Shown piece by piece: positions 1 through 8,926 of a DNA stretch of 64,000 nt (positions within the stretch are counted from its first letter, which is position 1; each line of letters starts with the position of its first letter). The stretch is from Comamonadaceae bacterium. GTDB taxonomy: Bacteria; Pseudomonadota; Gammaproteobacteria; Burkholderiales; Burkholderiaceae_C. Under the pieces are notes generated by a model that saw only the letters and a list, made by a program, of their open reading frames with translations, was not told the DNA's origin and ran no database searches. The position numbers and the translations under genes were made by a program. Where the stretch lies: contig CANEXF010000008.1 in NCBI GenBank assembly GCA_947443645.1, positions 62,001-126,000 on the forward strand, given 5' to 3'.

Positions 1-983
1 ACCCAGGCTGACTGATGGTTGTCCAGGCCCAGGTCCAGCTGCTTGAGCCTGGCCTGGGGCAGCAGGTCGGCTACGGTCTGCCGTACCAGCTCAAGCAAAT
101 CCAGTGTCTCAAATGGTGGCGCGTGGCTTGCACCTTCCTCGCGAGCCAGGACCAGCAGCTGCTCCACCAGCCGTATCGCCCGGTCTATGCCCTGGTTCAG
201 CCGCGCAAGGTCGGCCTCATGCGTGGCGGACAGTTCGCCCTTGCGCGCTATGGTCTGGGCCTGAAGCTTCAGTGCCGTCAATGGCGAGCGCAGCTCGTGC
301 GCTGCATCGGCGACAAAATTTTTCTGCGTGTCAAAGGCACGGCGTACCCGGTCAAACAACAAGTTGAGTTCATCAACCAGGGGGCGCACCTCGTCGGGCA
401 GATCGTCATTGGCCAGCGGCGAAAAATCGTCAGCGGCCCGATTGGCCAGCTGACTGCGGGCCCGCGCTATCGGTGCCAGAGAGCGGTTGATCACCCACCA
501 CACTGCCAGCATCAACAAAAGGGTGAGCAAGGCAAAAGGAAGCAGCGCCTTGGCCGCCAGCGACCTGGCGCGCGTGCTGCGAGCGCTCAGGTCTTGCGCG
601 ATTTGTACGGTCTGCAAGGGCGTTTGCAGCGTGTACACGCGGTAGCGGTTGCCATTGGCCTGGACATCCGAGAAGCCCAGCACGGCACGCGGCGGCAAGG
701 CGGAGTCTGTGGAGCGAAAAATCTGTGTGCCGTCTTGCCCCCAGATTTGCACATAAAGGTCAAAGTCAGTCGCCGCCTCAGCGCTTTCAAGCGGCAAGCC
801 CAGCGGCACGCCGCTTCGCATGGCGCGTGCGACCTGCTGCAGATGATCGTCAAACATTGCATCGGCCTGCTGCAGTGCGCCACGGTAGACCGTGATGGCC
901 TGCAGGACCGCAACCAAAAAAATGGCCAGCAGCACGAACCACAGCAGGCGTGCCCGCAGTGAATGCGAGGTTTGCGTTGTCAT
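1..983 (-). CDS. Sensor histidine kinase, QseC-like (partial, C-terminus beyond window)
   Basis: Membrane sensor kinase that should phosphorylate the response regulator encoded just upstream of it. The frame is open to the left edge, so the ATP-binding domain is missing here. About 327 residues are visible: an N-terminal membrane helix near residues 12-30, a periplasmic sensor stretch, a second helix near 145-165, a HAMP-like linker, and the H-box DAAHELRSPLTALK with the phospho-acceptor at His229. The ATG overlaps the regulator's stop codon as ATGA, which implies translational coupling. It could equally be named TctE-like; the signal sensed is unknown. Confidence 0.9.
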   Translation of the reverse strand, partial: MTTQTSHSLRARLLWFVLLAIFLVAVLQAITVYRGALQQADAMFDDHLQQVARAMRSGVPLGLPLESAEAATDFDLYVQIWGQDGTQIFRSTDSALPPRAVLGFSDVQANGNRYRVYTLQTPLQTVQIAQDLSARSTRARSLAAKALLPFALLTLLLMLAVWWVINRSLAPIARARSQLANRAADDFSPLANDDLPDEVRPLVDELNLLFDRVRRAFDTQKNFVADAAHELRSPLTALKLQAQTIARKGELSATHEADLARLNQGIDRAIRLVEQLLVLAREEGASHAPPFETLDLLELVRQTVADLLPQARLKQLDLGLDNHQSAW

Positions 984-1639
984 GGCTTGGGCACCAGATA
1001 GCCCAGGCCACGCACGGTTTGAATCAGTTCGGTGCCAAGCTTTTTGCGCACGCCGTGGATATAGACTTCCACTGCATTGCTGCTGACATCGTCCTTCCAG
1101 CTGAAAAGTTTTTCTTCGAGTTGGGTGCGGGAGAGCACGGCGCCGGGGCGCGCCAGCAAGGCTTCCAGAACCGCCCATTCACGGGCTGACAGCGACACCG
1201 GCTGACCATGCGCGGTAGCCTCGTGCGTGGCCGGGTTCAGGCTGATGCCTTTGTATTCAAACAGGGGCTCGGCCCGGCCTGCGCTGCGGCGCAGCAGGGC
1301 GCGCAGGCGGGCCAGCAGTTCCTCGGTGTCATAGGGTTTGAGGACATAGTCGTCGGCGCCGGCGTCCAGTCCGGCAATGCGTTCGCTGATGCCGTCGCGC
1401 GCCGTCGCAACCAGCACCGGAACTGCGTTGTGGCGTGCGCGAAGTGCGCGCAGCACATCCAGGCCGTCCCGCTTGGGCAAGCCGAGGTCTAGCAACACCA
1501 GGTCGTAGCACTCGGATTGCAGTGCCTGGTCAGCCATGCTGCCATCACGTACCCAATCGACTGCATAGTTCTCGGCGCGCAGCACTTGCAGCAAGGCCTC
1601 TCCGATCATGGTGTCGTCTTCAACCAGCAGTAAACGCAT
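980..1639 (-). CDS. OmpR/PhoB-family response regulator, QseB-like
   Basis: DNA-binding response regulator of 219 residues. The N-terminal receiver domain carries the acidic pair Asp8/Asp9 and phospho-acceptor Asp51 in LVLLDLGLP. A winged-helix domain fills the C-terminal half, with the family's VEVYIHGVRKKL recognition-helix region. The start chosen is the ATG giving MRLLLVEDD, because the longer reading adds 25 residues that fit no receiver domain. It is the first gene of a two-gene operon with the overlapping kinase. Which regulon it controls cannot be read from the sequence. Confidence 0.93.
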   Translation of the reverse strand: MRLLLVEDDTMIGEALLQVLRAENYAVDWVRDGSMADQALQSECYDLVLLDLGLPKRDGLDVLRALRARHNAVPVLVATARDGISERIAGLDAGADDYVLKPYDTEELLARLRALLRRSAGRAEPLFEYKGISLNPATHEATAHGQPVSLSAREWAVLEALLARPGAVLSRTQLEEKLFSWKDDVSSNAVEVYIHGVRKKLGTELIQTVRGLGYLVPKP

Positions 1640-1753
1640 CGGTGCTCCGTGTCTCGGTCGTATCGAGTCCTGCAGTATGCAACGCGCGGCCAGCCAGTCT
1701 AAACCCGGGTGCAAGCGCCAGGGTTCAGCTGCGTGGCCGAAAAAGCAAGTCTT

Positions 1754-3199
1754 TCAGGCCAGCCGTGCCTGATGCCGCGCAATTTGCGCACGCACCTGCA
1801 CCGGTGCAGTGCCACCGAGCGTATTGCGCGCGTTGAGAGAGCCGCGCAGGCTGAGCACGTCGTACACGTCTTTTTCGATTTTGCCGTTGAACTGCTGCAG
1901 TACTTCCAGGGGCAACTCCGACAGGTCCACGTTGTGGGAAATGGCGGCTTTCACGGCATGGGCGACGGCTTCGTGGGCATCGCGGAAGGGCAGGCCTTTT
2001 TTGACCATGTAATCGGCCAGATCAGTAGCCGTGGCGTAGCCGCGCAGGGCGGCGCTTTCCATGGCCTCTGGCCTGACCGTGATGCCGCCGGATCGCTCGC
2101 CCGTGGCCGCATCGATCTGGCCGCCAATCATCTCGGCAAAAATCCGCAGCGTGTCCTTGAGCGTGTCCACCGTGTCAAACAGCGGCTCCTTGTCTTCCTG
2201 GTTGTCCTTGTTGTAGGCCAGCGGCTGGCCTTTCATGAGCGTGATGAGCCCCATCAGATGGCCGACGACCCTGCCGGTCTTGCCGCGCGCGAGTTCGGGC
2301 ACGTCCGGGTTTTTCTTTTGCGGCATGATGGACGAGCCGGTGGTGAAGCGGTCGGCGATCTTGATAAAGCCAAAGTTCTGGCTCATCCACAAAATCAGTT
2401 CTTCGCTCATGCGGCTGATGTGCACCATGCACAAGGTGGCGGCAGCCGAAAATTCAATCGCGAAGTCACGATCGCTCACGGCGTCCAGGCTGTTCTGGCA
2501 GACGCAGGGCAGGCCTTGCGCATCGACCATGCCCAGTGTTCTTGCGACCCGTTCCCGGTCCAGCGGGTAACTGGTGCCCGCCAAGGCGGCTGCGCCCAGC
2601 GGCAGGCGATTGACCCGGCGGCGCACTTCCTGCATGCGCTCGGCATCACGCGAGAACATCTCCACATAAGCGAGCATGTGGTGGCCAAAACTCACGGGTT
2701 GGGCCACCTGTAGATGGGTAAAACCCGGCAGTATGACTTCTATGTTTTTCTCGGCCACATCGACCAGGGCTTTTTGCAGGTCTGTGAGCAGGTCGGCAAT
2801 CAGGTCAATTTCTCCGCGCAGCCAGAGCCGCACGTCGGTTGCGACCTGGTCGTTTCTGGAGCGGCCGGTGTGCAGGCGTTTGCCGGCGTCGCCCACCAGC
2901 TGGGTCAGGCGTGCCTCAATGTTCAGGTGCACGTCTTCCAGGTCCAGCTTCCAGTCAAAAGCGCCGGACTCGATTTCTGCGCTGATCTGTGCCATGCCGC
3001 GCTTGATGGCCGCATGGTCATCGGCCGCAATGATGCTCTGCGCGGCCAGCATGTCGGCATGCGCCAGTGAACCCGTGATGTCGGCCTGCCAGAGGCGTTT
3101 GTCAAAAAATACGCTGGCGGTATAGCGCTTGACCAGATCACTCATGGGTTCTGAGAACAAGGCAGACCAGGCTTGGGATTTTTTGTCGAATTGATTCAC
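1754..3199 (-). CDS. argH: Argininosuccinate lyase
   Basis: Cytoplasmic enzyme that cleaves argininosuccinate to arginine and fumarate, the last step of arginine synthesis. The 481-residue protein has the fumarase/aspartase-superfamily signature [12 protein letters not shown] near residues 290-301 and the [12 protein letters not shown] motif near residues 110-121. Length is slightly above the usual 460-470 because of the N-terminal segment before the conserved [11 protein letters not shown]. It is divergent from the LytS/LytTR-type pair, an arrangement also known for Pseudomonas argH-algZ-algR. Confidence 0.97.
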   Translation of the reverse strand: MNQFDKKSQAWSALFSEPMSDLVKRYTASVFFDKRLWQADITGSLAHADMLAAQSIIAADDHAAIKRGMAQISAEIESGAFDWKLDLEDVHLNIEARLTQLVGDAGKRLHTGRSRNDQVATDVRLWLRGEIDLIADLLTDLQKALVDVAEKNIEVILPGFTHLQVAQPVSFGHHMLAYVEMFSRDAERMQEVRRRVNRLPLGAAALAGTSYPLDRERVARTLGMVDAQGLPCVCQNSLDAVSDRDFAIEFSAAATLCMVHISRMSEELILWMSQNFGFIKIADRFTTGSSIMPQKKNPDVPELARGKTGRVVGHLMGLITLMKGQPLAYNKDNQEDKEPLFDTVDTLKDTLRIFAEMIGGQIDAATGERSGGITVRPEAMESAALRGYATATDLADYMVKKGLPFRDAHEAVAHAVKAAISHNVDLSELPLEVLQQFNGKIEKDVYDVLSLRGSLNARNTLGGTAPVQVRAQIARHQARLA

Positions 3200-3445
3200 G
3201 TCGGGCTTTCTTAACTAGCGGTCACGGCCGGCGGCAGGCGGCGCGGCGAGCCAGGGCAGGGTGCGTTATTCTGGACAGGTGGTGCCAGGCGCGGTTTAAA
3301 TGGTTTGGCAGGCGCTAGCTTATACGCCGCGACCAATGCAATACTCAAGCGGTATATTTTATCTGTGCATCAGGCCGAGGCTAAAACTTGACCTGGACTG
3401 CGGAAATAGACTCAAACCTGGCCAGCCAGACCCTTTGAAAACAGC

Positions 3446-4507
3446 ATGAAGCCTTCGTCCGATCAAAGCCAGTTCGGTGAGTCCACGTTATTGGGCAGCC
3501 TGTTACCTGCAGAAGAGGTAACGGCCGGCTTGCTGGCCGACGTCAGCATGTTTGACGCCTGTCATGTGGGTGTGGTGCTGCGCGCGGTGTTGTTTGTCGA
3601 GGCGGTGGTCGGGGTGGGGGCGATGTTTGGCGCCGCGCAGCCCATGGAGTGGCTGCTGCGGTTTTCCTTGCTCACCGGTGGCGTGCTGCCTGCCACGCTG
3701 GGCTGGCTGATCGCTGCCTGCGCACTCAAGCATGTCTTGAACCGCCTGAATCCCCGAAACCAGTGGCTTGCTGGCACGGCTCTGGGCGCGCTTGCGGGCT
3801 TGTATGGTTGCGCCTTGCTGTCTTTTATGGGTTTGCTGCAGCCGGCGCCATGGGTCGCCAGCGCGCTTGCCGGTGCGTTGCTGTCGGCCATGCTGCTGGC
3901 AGGTCTTTTCTGGCGTGCCAAGGCGCGCATGCCGGCTGCTACCACCGCACGTCTGGCCGAGTTGCAGTCGCGCATACGCCCGCACTTCCTTTTCAACACA
4001 CTCAACAGTGCAATTGCCCTGGTGCGCGCTGAGCCGCGCAAAGCCGAGGCCGTGCTGGAGGATTTGAGCGAGCTTTTCCGCCACGCGCTGGCTGATCCCG
4101 CCGAGTCTGTCACGCTGGGGCAGGAGATCACGCTGGCCAGACGCTATCTGGCGATTGAAGAAATTCGCTTTGGCGAGCGCTTGCGGGTCAGCTGGAATCT
4201 TGACCCTCAGGCCGAGCAGGCCAAGTTGCCGCCTTTGCTGCTGCAACCTTTGGTGGAAAACGCCATCCGGCATGGTGTGGAGCCCAGCGCTACAGGCGCA
4301 CAAGTCAAGATATCAACGCTGCGGCGCGGCGGCAAGGTGGTGGTCAAGGTCACCAACACCACGCCAGCGGGGGTCGGTGAGCGCGGCCATGGACTGGCGC
4401 TGGCCAATGCGCGTGAGCGTTTGCTGCTGCTGCATGATGTGCAGGCGCGTTTTCAAACCGTTTTCAAGGACGGTGTTTTTCAGGTGCGGCTGGAGATACC
4501 TTTATGA
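3446..4507 (+). CDS. Sensor histidine kinase, LytS/AlgZ type
   Basis: Membrane histidine kinase of the HisKA_7TM-less LytS/AlgZ (FimS) class, 353 residues. Four hydrophobic segments lie between residues about 40 and 155. The cytoplasmic part has the motif RPHFLFNTLNS, with the presumed phospho-acceptor His180, and an atypical ATPase with the N-box PLVENAIRHG. The stop overlaps the downstream regulator start as ATGA. Position beside argH and pairing with a LytTR regulator match the Pseudomonas algZ-algR locus, where the pair controls surface motility and exopolysaccharide. That function is only inferred here. Confidence 0.9.
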   Translation: MKPSSDQSQFGESTLLGSLLPAEEVTAGLLADVSMFDACHVGVVLRAVLFVEAVVGVGAMFGAAQPMEWLLRFSLLTGGVLPATLGWLIAACALKHVLNRLNPRNQWLAGTALGALAGLYGCALLSFMGLLQPAPWVASALAGALLSAMLLAGLFWRAKARMPAATTARLAELQSRIRPHFLFNTLNSAIALVRAEPRKAEAVLEDLSELFRHALADPAESVTLGQEITLARRYLAIEEIRFGERLRVSWNLDPQAEQAKLPPLLLQPLVENAIRHGVEPSATGAQVKISTLRRGGKVVVKVTNTTPAGVGERGHGLALANARERLLLLHDVQARFQTVFKDGVFQVRLEIPL

Positions 4508-5244
4508 GACTCAGAGTTCTGTTGGTCGACGACGAGGCGCTGGCGCGCGCGCGGCTGCGCACCTTGCTGGCAGATTGCAATTCCCCGCAGGCTGATGTGC
4601 TGGCCGAGGCCGGCAACGCGGTGCAGGCCATGACGGCCTTGCAGCGCGACAAGTTTGATCTGGTGCTGCTGGATATCCACATGCCTGGTACCGACGGCGT
4701 GACACTGGCACGCAATATTTCCAACCTGAGCGAGCCGCCTGCGGTGGTGTTTGTGACGGCCCACTCCGAGCACGCGGTGCAGGCTTTTGATGTCAGCGCG
4801 ACCGACTACCTGACCAAGCCGGTGCGGCTCGAACGCCTGCAGCAGTCGCTACAAAAAGTAGAGCGGCTTGTGCAATCGGGGCGAGCCAGAACGACTGATA
4901 CGCCTGAAGAAACACTGATTATTCAGGACCGCGGCCGGACCGAGCGCGTGCCCTTGTCCGAGGTCTTGTACCTCAAGGCCGAGCTCAAGTACATCACCGT
5001 GCGCACCGCGGTGCGAAGCTATATTCTTGACGGCTCACTCAGTGAGCTGGAAGAAAAATACCCGTCCTATTTCATGCGTGTTCATCGCAACGCCCTGATT
5101 GCCAGACGCGCGGTCAGAGCGCTGGAAAAACACTTTGATCCGGAAGAAGGTGACGGCTGGGCTGTGCGCCTGAACGGCATTGACGAATTGCTGGCGGTCT
5201 CGCGCCGCCAGCTGAGCGCGGTGCGCGAGGTGGTTGCTTCGTAA
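4504..5244 (+). CDS. LytTR-type response regulator, AlgR-like
   Basis: Response regulator of 246 residues. The receiver domain at about residues 1-120 has Asp9/Asp10 and phospho-acceptor Asp57 in LVLLDIHMPG. A LytTR DNA-binding domain covers about residues 140-245, with the YLKAELKYITVRT and FMRVHRNALI blocks typical of the family. It overlaps the kinase gene by four bases. In Pseudomonas the homologous algR is followed directly by hemC; here hemC lies about 18.6 kb downstream. The target genes are unknown. Confidence 0.93.
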   Translation: MRLRVLLVDDEALARARLRTLLADCNSPQADVLAEAGNAVQAMTALQRDKFDLVLLDIHMPGTDGVTLARNISNLSEPPAVVFVTAHSEHAVQAFDVSATDYLTKPVRLERLQQSLQKVERLVQSGRARTTDTPEETLIIQDRGRTERVPLSEVLYLKAELKYITVRTAVRSYILDGSLSELEEKYPSYFMRVHRNALIARRAVRALEKHFDPEEGDGWAVRLNGIDELLAVSRRQLSAVREVVAS

Positions 5245-5446
5245 GGCGCATTGCTGATGCAGTGATCCGGCAGCGGTGAGGGCCGCTGTCCTACAGCTTG
5301 ACCTGGGCTCCACGGTTTGAATACTTTGAAAGCTGATAGCCTGGTCCGTCCATGCGTCAATTTCCTTGTTTACAACCGTCGGCGAAGGCTATCCCTTAGC
5401 GTTTGTGCCTGAAAAATCTACGCTGGCATTTGCTGAAGAAAGCCGC

Positions 5447-6670
5447 ATGAGCATTGATCCGAGCCGCAGCGCTGCGCAGCCAGACTGCGTTGATGAGCCC
5501 GCTCTGACCGAGCTGCCTGCGGCTGACGCTGCCGTGGCGCGATCTCCGAGTGGTGCGGAGCCTGTGTTGCTGCATATGCCGGTCAGCATACGCAGCCTTT
5601 CCCTGGTTCTGCTGACCATCTTTGCAGGCCTCTTTGTATTGCGCTGGGCGCAAGCCGTGTTTATTCCTCTGATGCTGGGCCTGACGTTCAGCTATGCGCT
5701 GTCACCGCTGGTCAACTGGCTGGAATCGCGGCGTGTCCCGCGCTGGCTGGGCGCTGCCTTGCTGCTGATCGCTATTTTCAGCGCCATGGGGACCGCCGCT
5801 TACTCACTGAGCGATGAAACGGTTCGTCTGGTCGAGTCGCTGCCTGCTGCTGCACAAAAATTCAGACAGACCATCAAGGCGCGGCGTGACAACTCCGAGA
5901 GCACGCTTGAAACCGTGCAAAAGGCCGCCGCGCAAATTGAGCAGGCAACGCAGGACGGCGCGCCGCCCCTGGCGCCTGGCAACAGCCGAGGCGCGATGCG
6001 GGTGGTGATCGAGCCGACCCGCTTCAACATCAAGGACTACCTGTGGAGCGGTACCCTGGGGCTGGCCACGCTGGTGGGCCAGGTCACAGTGGTTGTTTTT
6101 CTGACCTACTTTTTGATGGTGTCCGGCGACACCTTCAGGCGCAAGTTGATCAAGCTCACAGGGCCTGGGCTGGCCAAGAAGAAAATCACCTTGCAGGCGC
6201 TTGATGAAATCACTGTCCAGATTCAGCGCTACTTGCAGGTGCAGCTGTTCACGAGCGCCTTGGTTGGTCTGTTGGCGGGCGTGGCGCTACGCATCATTGG
6301 GCTGGAGAATGCGGCGGTCTGGGCTATTGCCGCAGGTGTCTTCAATCTGGTGCCTTATGTCGGCTCACTGGTCACTGCAGCTGCGTCCGGTCTGGTGGGC
6401 CTGCTGCAGTTCGGTTCACTAAACATGGCATTTGTCGTTGCCGGTGCATCGCTGTTCATACACACCATTGTGGGGAACCTGGTCACACCCTGGCTGACCA
6501 GCCGGGCCAGCCGTATGAACCCGGTGGCTGTGTTTGTCGGGCTGCTGGCCTGGGGCTGGCTCTGGGGTGTTTGGGGATTGCTGCTGGGTGTTCCCGTTCT
6601 GATGATCGTGAAATCAGTCTGCGACCGAGTGGACGACCTCAAACCGGTGGGCGAATTTTTGGGTTCGTGA
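5447..6670 (+). CDS. AI-2E family transporter (PerM-like permease)
   Basis: Polytopic inner-membrane protein of the AI-2E/PerM exporter family, 407 residues, about eight membrane segments. A charged, alanine-rich N-terminal tail of about 45 residues precedes the first helix at IRSLSLVLLTIFAGLF. The signature region NLVPYVGSLV lies near residues 300-310. The ATG giving MSIDPSRS is chosen because a GAAGAAAG ribosome-binding sequence lies just upstream; a TTG 81 bases earlier is in frame. Substrate cannot be deduced: family members have been linked to autoinducer-2 export and to Na+/H+ antiport. Confidence 0.9.
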   Translation: MSIDPSRSAAQPDCVDEPALTELPAADAAVARSPSGAEPVLLHMPVSIRSLSLVLLTIFAGLFVLRWAQAVFIPLMLGLTFSYALSPLVNWLESRRVPRWLGAALLLIAIFSAMGTAAYSLSDETVRLVESLPAAAQKFRQTIKARRDNSESTLETVQKAAAQIEQATQDGAPPLAPGNSRGAMRVVIEPTRFNIKDYLWSGTLGLATLVGQVTVVVFLTYFLMVSGDTFRRKLIKLTGPGLAKKKITLQALDEITVQIQRYLQVQLFTSALVGLLAGVALRIIGLENAAVWAIAAGVFNLVPYVGSLVTAAASGLVGLLQFGSLNMAFVVAGASLFIHTIVGNLVTPWLTSRASRMNPVAVFVGLLAWGWLWGVWGLLLGVPVLMIVKSVCDRVDDLKPVGEFLGS

Positions 6671-6701
6671 CGATTGACACAGGTGGTCACCAGTCCAATT
6701 A

Positions 6702-6719
6702 CGTAGGAGCGCACCTACG
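6702..6719. promoter_or_regulatory. Palindrome upstream of the L,D-transpeptidase-like gene
   Basis: CGTAGG and CCTACG flank a six-base centre, followed by GACGCTG nine bases beyond the right arm. An almost identical arrangement lies at 7550-7565 ahead of the hibernation-factor gene. The site is 48 bases upstream of the chosen start and has no T-run, so it resembles an operator or RNA element more than a terminator. No regulator is known for it. Confidence 0.45.
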
Positions 6720-6767
6720 ACTGACGCTGAAACTGTCTTGTTCAGCGCGCAGTTTTCCAGATCCACC

Positions 6768-7538
6768 ATGGATGGCATGTACCCATGCCTTCTACAAGAC
6801 CAAGACGTCCTGCACAAAATAATCAAGTCATCTGGGGGCGTGGCAAGGCGCGCCTCTTTCAGGGTGCTGTGTGTGCTGGCTCTGGGCTTGACTGGCCAGT
6901 TGGTCTTGGCAGACAACTTAGAATTGCCGTCACCACAGCAAACCGAGATCGCGCAAAAGCGCATGTCGCCGGACGTGCGTCAGGTAGTGCACTGGGTGAT
7001 TGCTTCTGCTGACAACCAAAACCTGCCGTTTGCTGTTGTCGACAAGGTATCGGCGAATGTATTTGTTTTCAACAGTCATGGAGAGCTTCTGGGCGCCGCT
7101 GCGGTATTGCTAGGCCTGGCGACCGGTGACGACTCCGTGCCTGGCATAGGCCAGCGCAAGCTGGCCAGCATTCAGCCGTATGAGCGCACCACGCCGGCTG
7201 GACGATTTGTCGCAGCGCTTGACCACAACATCAGTGGGTCTGAGGTGCTGTGGGTGGACTACGACACTGCAGTTTCCATGCATCCGGTGATCACCAGCAA
7301 CGTCAAGGAGCAGCGGGCCCAGCGCCTGGCAACGCCGAGCCCGCTGGACAACCGCATCACTTATGGCTGCATCAATGTGCCGGCCGGCTTTTTCGCCAAT
7401 GTGATTCACCCGGCCTTTGCCGGCACCAGTGGCATCGTCTATGTGCTACCCGAGACCCGCCCACTGAAAAAGGTTTTTACCTCTTACCAGGGTGACCCTG
7501 CCTTGGTGATGGCCGGCGTAGCGTCTCAAAAATCCTAG
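6768..7538 (+). CDS. L,D-transpeptidase-like periplasmic protein (YkuD fold)
   Basis: Probable cell-wall enzyme of 256 residues with a membrane-targeting N-terminus (hydrophobic run FRVLCVLALGLTGQLVLA), so it should act in the periplasm. The C-terminal half has the YkuD-type active-site motif ITYGCINV with Cys201, and a histidine in VSMHPVI as the likely partner. Sequence before the motif is divergent from classical Ldt enzymes, so crosslinking activity is inference. Start choice among ATG 6768, ATG 6777 and a TTG at 6738 is uncertain because no strong ribosome-binding site is visible. Confidence 0.75.
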   Translation: MDGMYPCLLQDQDVLHKIIKSSGGVARRASFRVLCVLALGLTGQLVLADNLELPSPQQTEIAQKRMSPDVRQVVHWVIASADNQNLPFAVVDKVSANVFVFNSHGELLGAAAVLLGLATGDDSVPGIGQRKLASIQPYERTTPAGRFVAALDHNISGSEVLWVDYDTAVSMHPVITSNVKEQRAQRLATPSPLDNRITYGCINVPAGFFANVIHPAFAGTSGIVYVLPETRPLKKVFTSYQGDPALVMAGVASQKS

Positions 7539-7549
7539 TGTCCAGCGGG

Positions 7550-7565
7550 GTAGGTGCCCGCCTAC
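7550..7565. promoter_or_regulatory. Palindrome upstream of the hibernation-factor gene
   Basis: GTAGG and CCTAC flank TGCCCG, and GACGCTG follows six bases later. This is the partner of the element at 6702-6719. It is 127 bases upstream of the hpf start. Sharing of both the palindrome and the downstream heptamer suggests common control of the two genes, possibly in stress or stationary phase (inference). Confidence 0.45.
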
Positions 7566-7692
7566 GGTCAGACGCTGCGAACGCCCGCTGCTTTTGCGCG
7601 CGCCAGACCGCATGATGGTTGTGACAGTGACAGCAGGTCATTAACACCACCCGAGCGCACAGCGTGCGTGCGGGCAACTCGGGAAGGACTTC

Positions 7693-8040
7693 ATGCAAGT
7701 TTTTTTAAACAGCGATCCGCACGTCGATGGGCGTCACCAGATGTCCGAGCATTTAACGCTGGTCGTTAAAGAGGGACTGGCGCGTTTTGGTGAGCACATC
7801 ACGCGCGTGGAAGCGCACATCGCGGATGTCAACAACCCTCTGAAGTCCAGTCCCGACGAAATTCAGTGCACGCTGGAAGCCAGGCTGGTCGGCCTGGACC
7901 CTGTCGTGGTCAAGGAGCGTGCCGGCAACCCGCATCAGGCCATACAGGGCGCTGTTGGCAAGCTCAAGCGCGCGGTTGCCACTGTGCTGGAAAAGCACGA
8001 TCCGCGTCGCGACGCGGCCCGGCCGGACGAGGCGCTTTGA
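7693..8040 (+). CDS. hpf: Ribosome hibernation-promoting factor family protein, short form
   Basis: Short HPF/RaiA (YfiA) family protein of 115 residues that should bind the 30S decoding region and help store inactive ribosomes. The family pattern is visible: ITRVEAHIADVN in the second strand, then CTLEARL and a helix with HQAIQGAVGKLKRAV. There is no long C-terminal dimerisation domain. The gene stands alone behind the palindrome at 7550-7565, unlike the usual rpoN-hpf arrangement, so it may be a second, stress-type paralogue (inference). Confidence 0.85.
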   Translation: MQVFLNSDPHVDGRHQMSEHLTLVVKEGLARFGEHITRVEAHIADVNNPLKSSPDEIQCTLEARLVGLDPVVVKERAGNPHQAIQGAVGKLKRAVATVLEKHDPRRDAARPDEAL

Positions 8041-8120
8041 GCGCCTGGCCACACCCACTGACGCCGGCAACGCCGACGTGCCGACTCTTTTCAACCTTAT
8101 TCACGATAGATTTCACATGC

Positions 8121-8795
8121 ATGCATTTTTTTAAAACGCGCTGGCTTTGTGCGTCCTGATCCTGGCGGGTCAGGCTTTCGCACAGTTCGTCTTTTATGAA
8201 GGCGAGAACTTCCAGGGCCACTTTTTAACGCGCAAAACCAGATCGATGATTTCACGCGCTACGGTTTCAACGACCGCGCCTCTTCGGCCGGCGTTGCGTT
8301 GTGCTGCGGCCGGGGCGCTACCCCTCGCTGGTGGCCATGGGCATGAATGACCGTGTTTCATCGGTGCGCGCCATGGGTGTGGACGCCCGGGTCAGTGATG
8401 ACCGCTATGCGCCAGCTTCGCCCATGGTTTATGACAACCGCCGACGTGGTGAAGAGCGGCTGTACGAGGTCAACGTCACGTCGGTACGCGCCGTGGTGGG
8501 GCCGGCTGAGCAGCGCTGCTGGGTCGAGCGCCAGCCAGCCGCCGCAGCGACTGCTAATGTTAACGTCGGCGGCGCTGCCGCAGGTGCCATGGTGGGCTCC
8601 AATATCGGGCGAAACAATGCCGGCCAGCAGGCTGCGACCCAGGACGTTCAGCGCTGCGCCAGCCAGCCCAGCCAGGCCCAACCAGCCTACTGGGACGTGA
8701 CTTACAACTTCCGCGGCCAGGAGCACCGTGTGCAGATGACAACTCAGCCGGGCGCGACGCTGACTGTCAACGGCCAGGGCGAGCCGCGCTCCTAG
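8121..8795 (+). pseudogene. Beta/gamma-crystallin-like secreted protein, disrupted by frameshifts and a deletion
   Basis: Three frames must be joined to read the protein. Frame one gives MHFFK from 8121. The signal peptide and first domain (LILAGQAFAQFVFYEGENFQGHF) lie in a second frame after an indel near 8137. A further single-base loss in a T-run near 8225 moves to NAQNQIDDFTRYGFNDRASS. A deletion joint near 8280 then leads into FGRRCVVLRPGRYPSL, skipping about 20 residues that normally lie between these blocks. The remainder to the stop is intact, including a glycine-zipper-like stretch. From 8301 a 164-residue frame could still be translated. Two homopolymer-type lesions could be sequencing errors; the missing block argues for real decay. 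Confidence 0.7.
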
Positions 8796-8801
8796 TCCTG
8801 A

Positions 8802-8832
8802 AAGGGGCCAGGACGGACCTGGCCCCTTGTAT
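8802..8832 (+). terminator. Rho-independent terminator after the crystallin-like pseudogene
   Basis: A perfect 11-base stem AAGGGGCCAGG/CCTGGCCCCTT with a five-base loop, followed by a T-rich GTATTTT. It starts six bases after the stop codon of the last reading frame, so the locus retains a transcription unit end. Confidence 0.8.
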
Positions 8833-8845
8833 TTTCAAATGCCTT

Positions 8846-8886
8846 TATAGCTGCAAGCGCCCTGAGTAAGGGTGCTCGCAGCTATA
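8846..8886. repeat. Dispersed palindromic repeat (TATAGCTGC family)
   Basis: Nine-base perfect arms TATAGCTGC (8846-8854) and GCAGCTATA (8878-8886), extended by partly paired AAGCGCCCT/AGGGTGCTC. It resembles copies near 10.7, 25.1, 31.7, 47.9, 59.5 and 60.2 kb. It lies between two convergent genes. Confidence 0.6.
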
Positions 8887-8926
8887 GATTCAATAGCGTC
8901 TTGATCTTCAGCCCAGGCTTGCCGGC

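Noticed and set aside
15-962. A 315-codon plus-strand frame at the left edge
   Set aside because: It is antisense to the QseC-like kinase, which has clear H-box and membrane helices and continues from the regulator by an ATGA overlap.
1709-2713. A 334-codon frame antisense to argH
   Set aside because: Shadow of argH, whose [12 protein letters not shown] signature is on the other strand.
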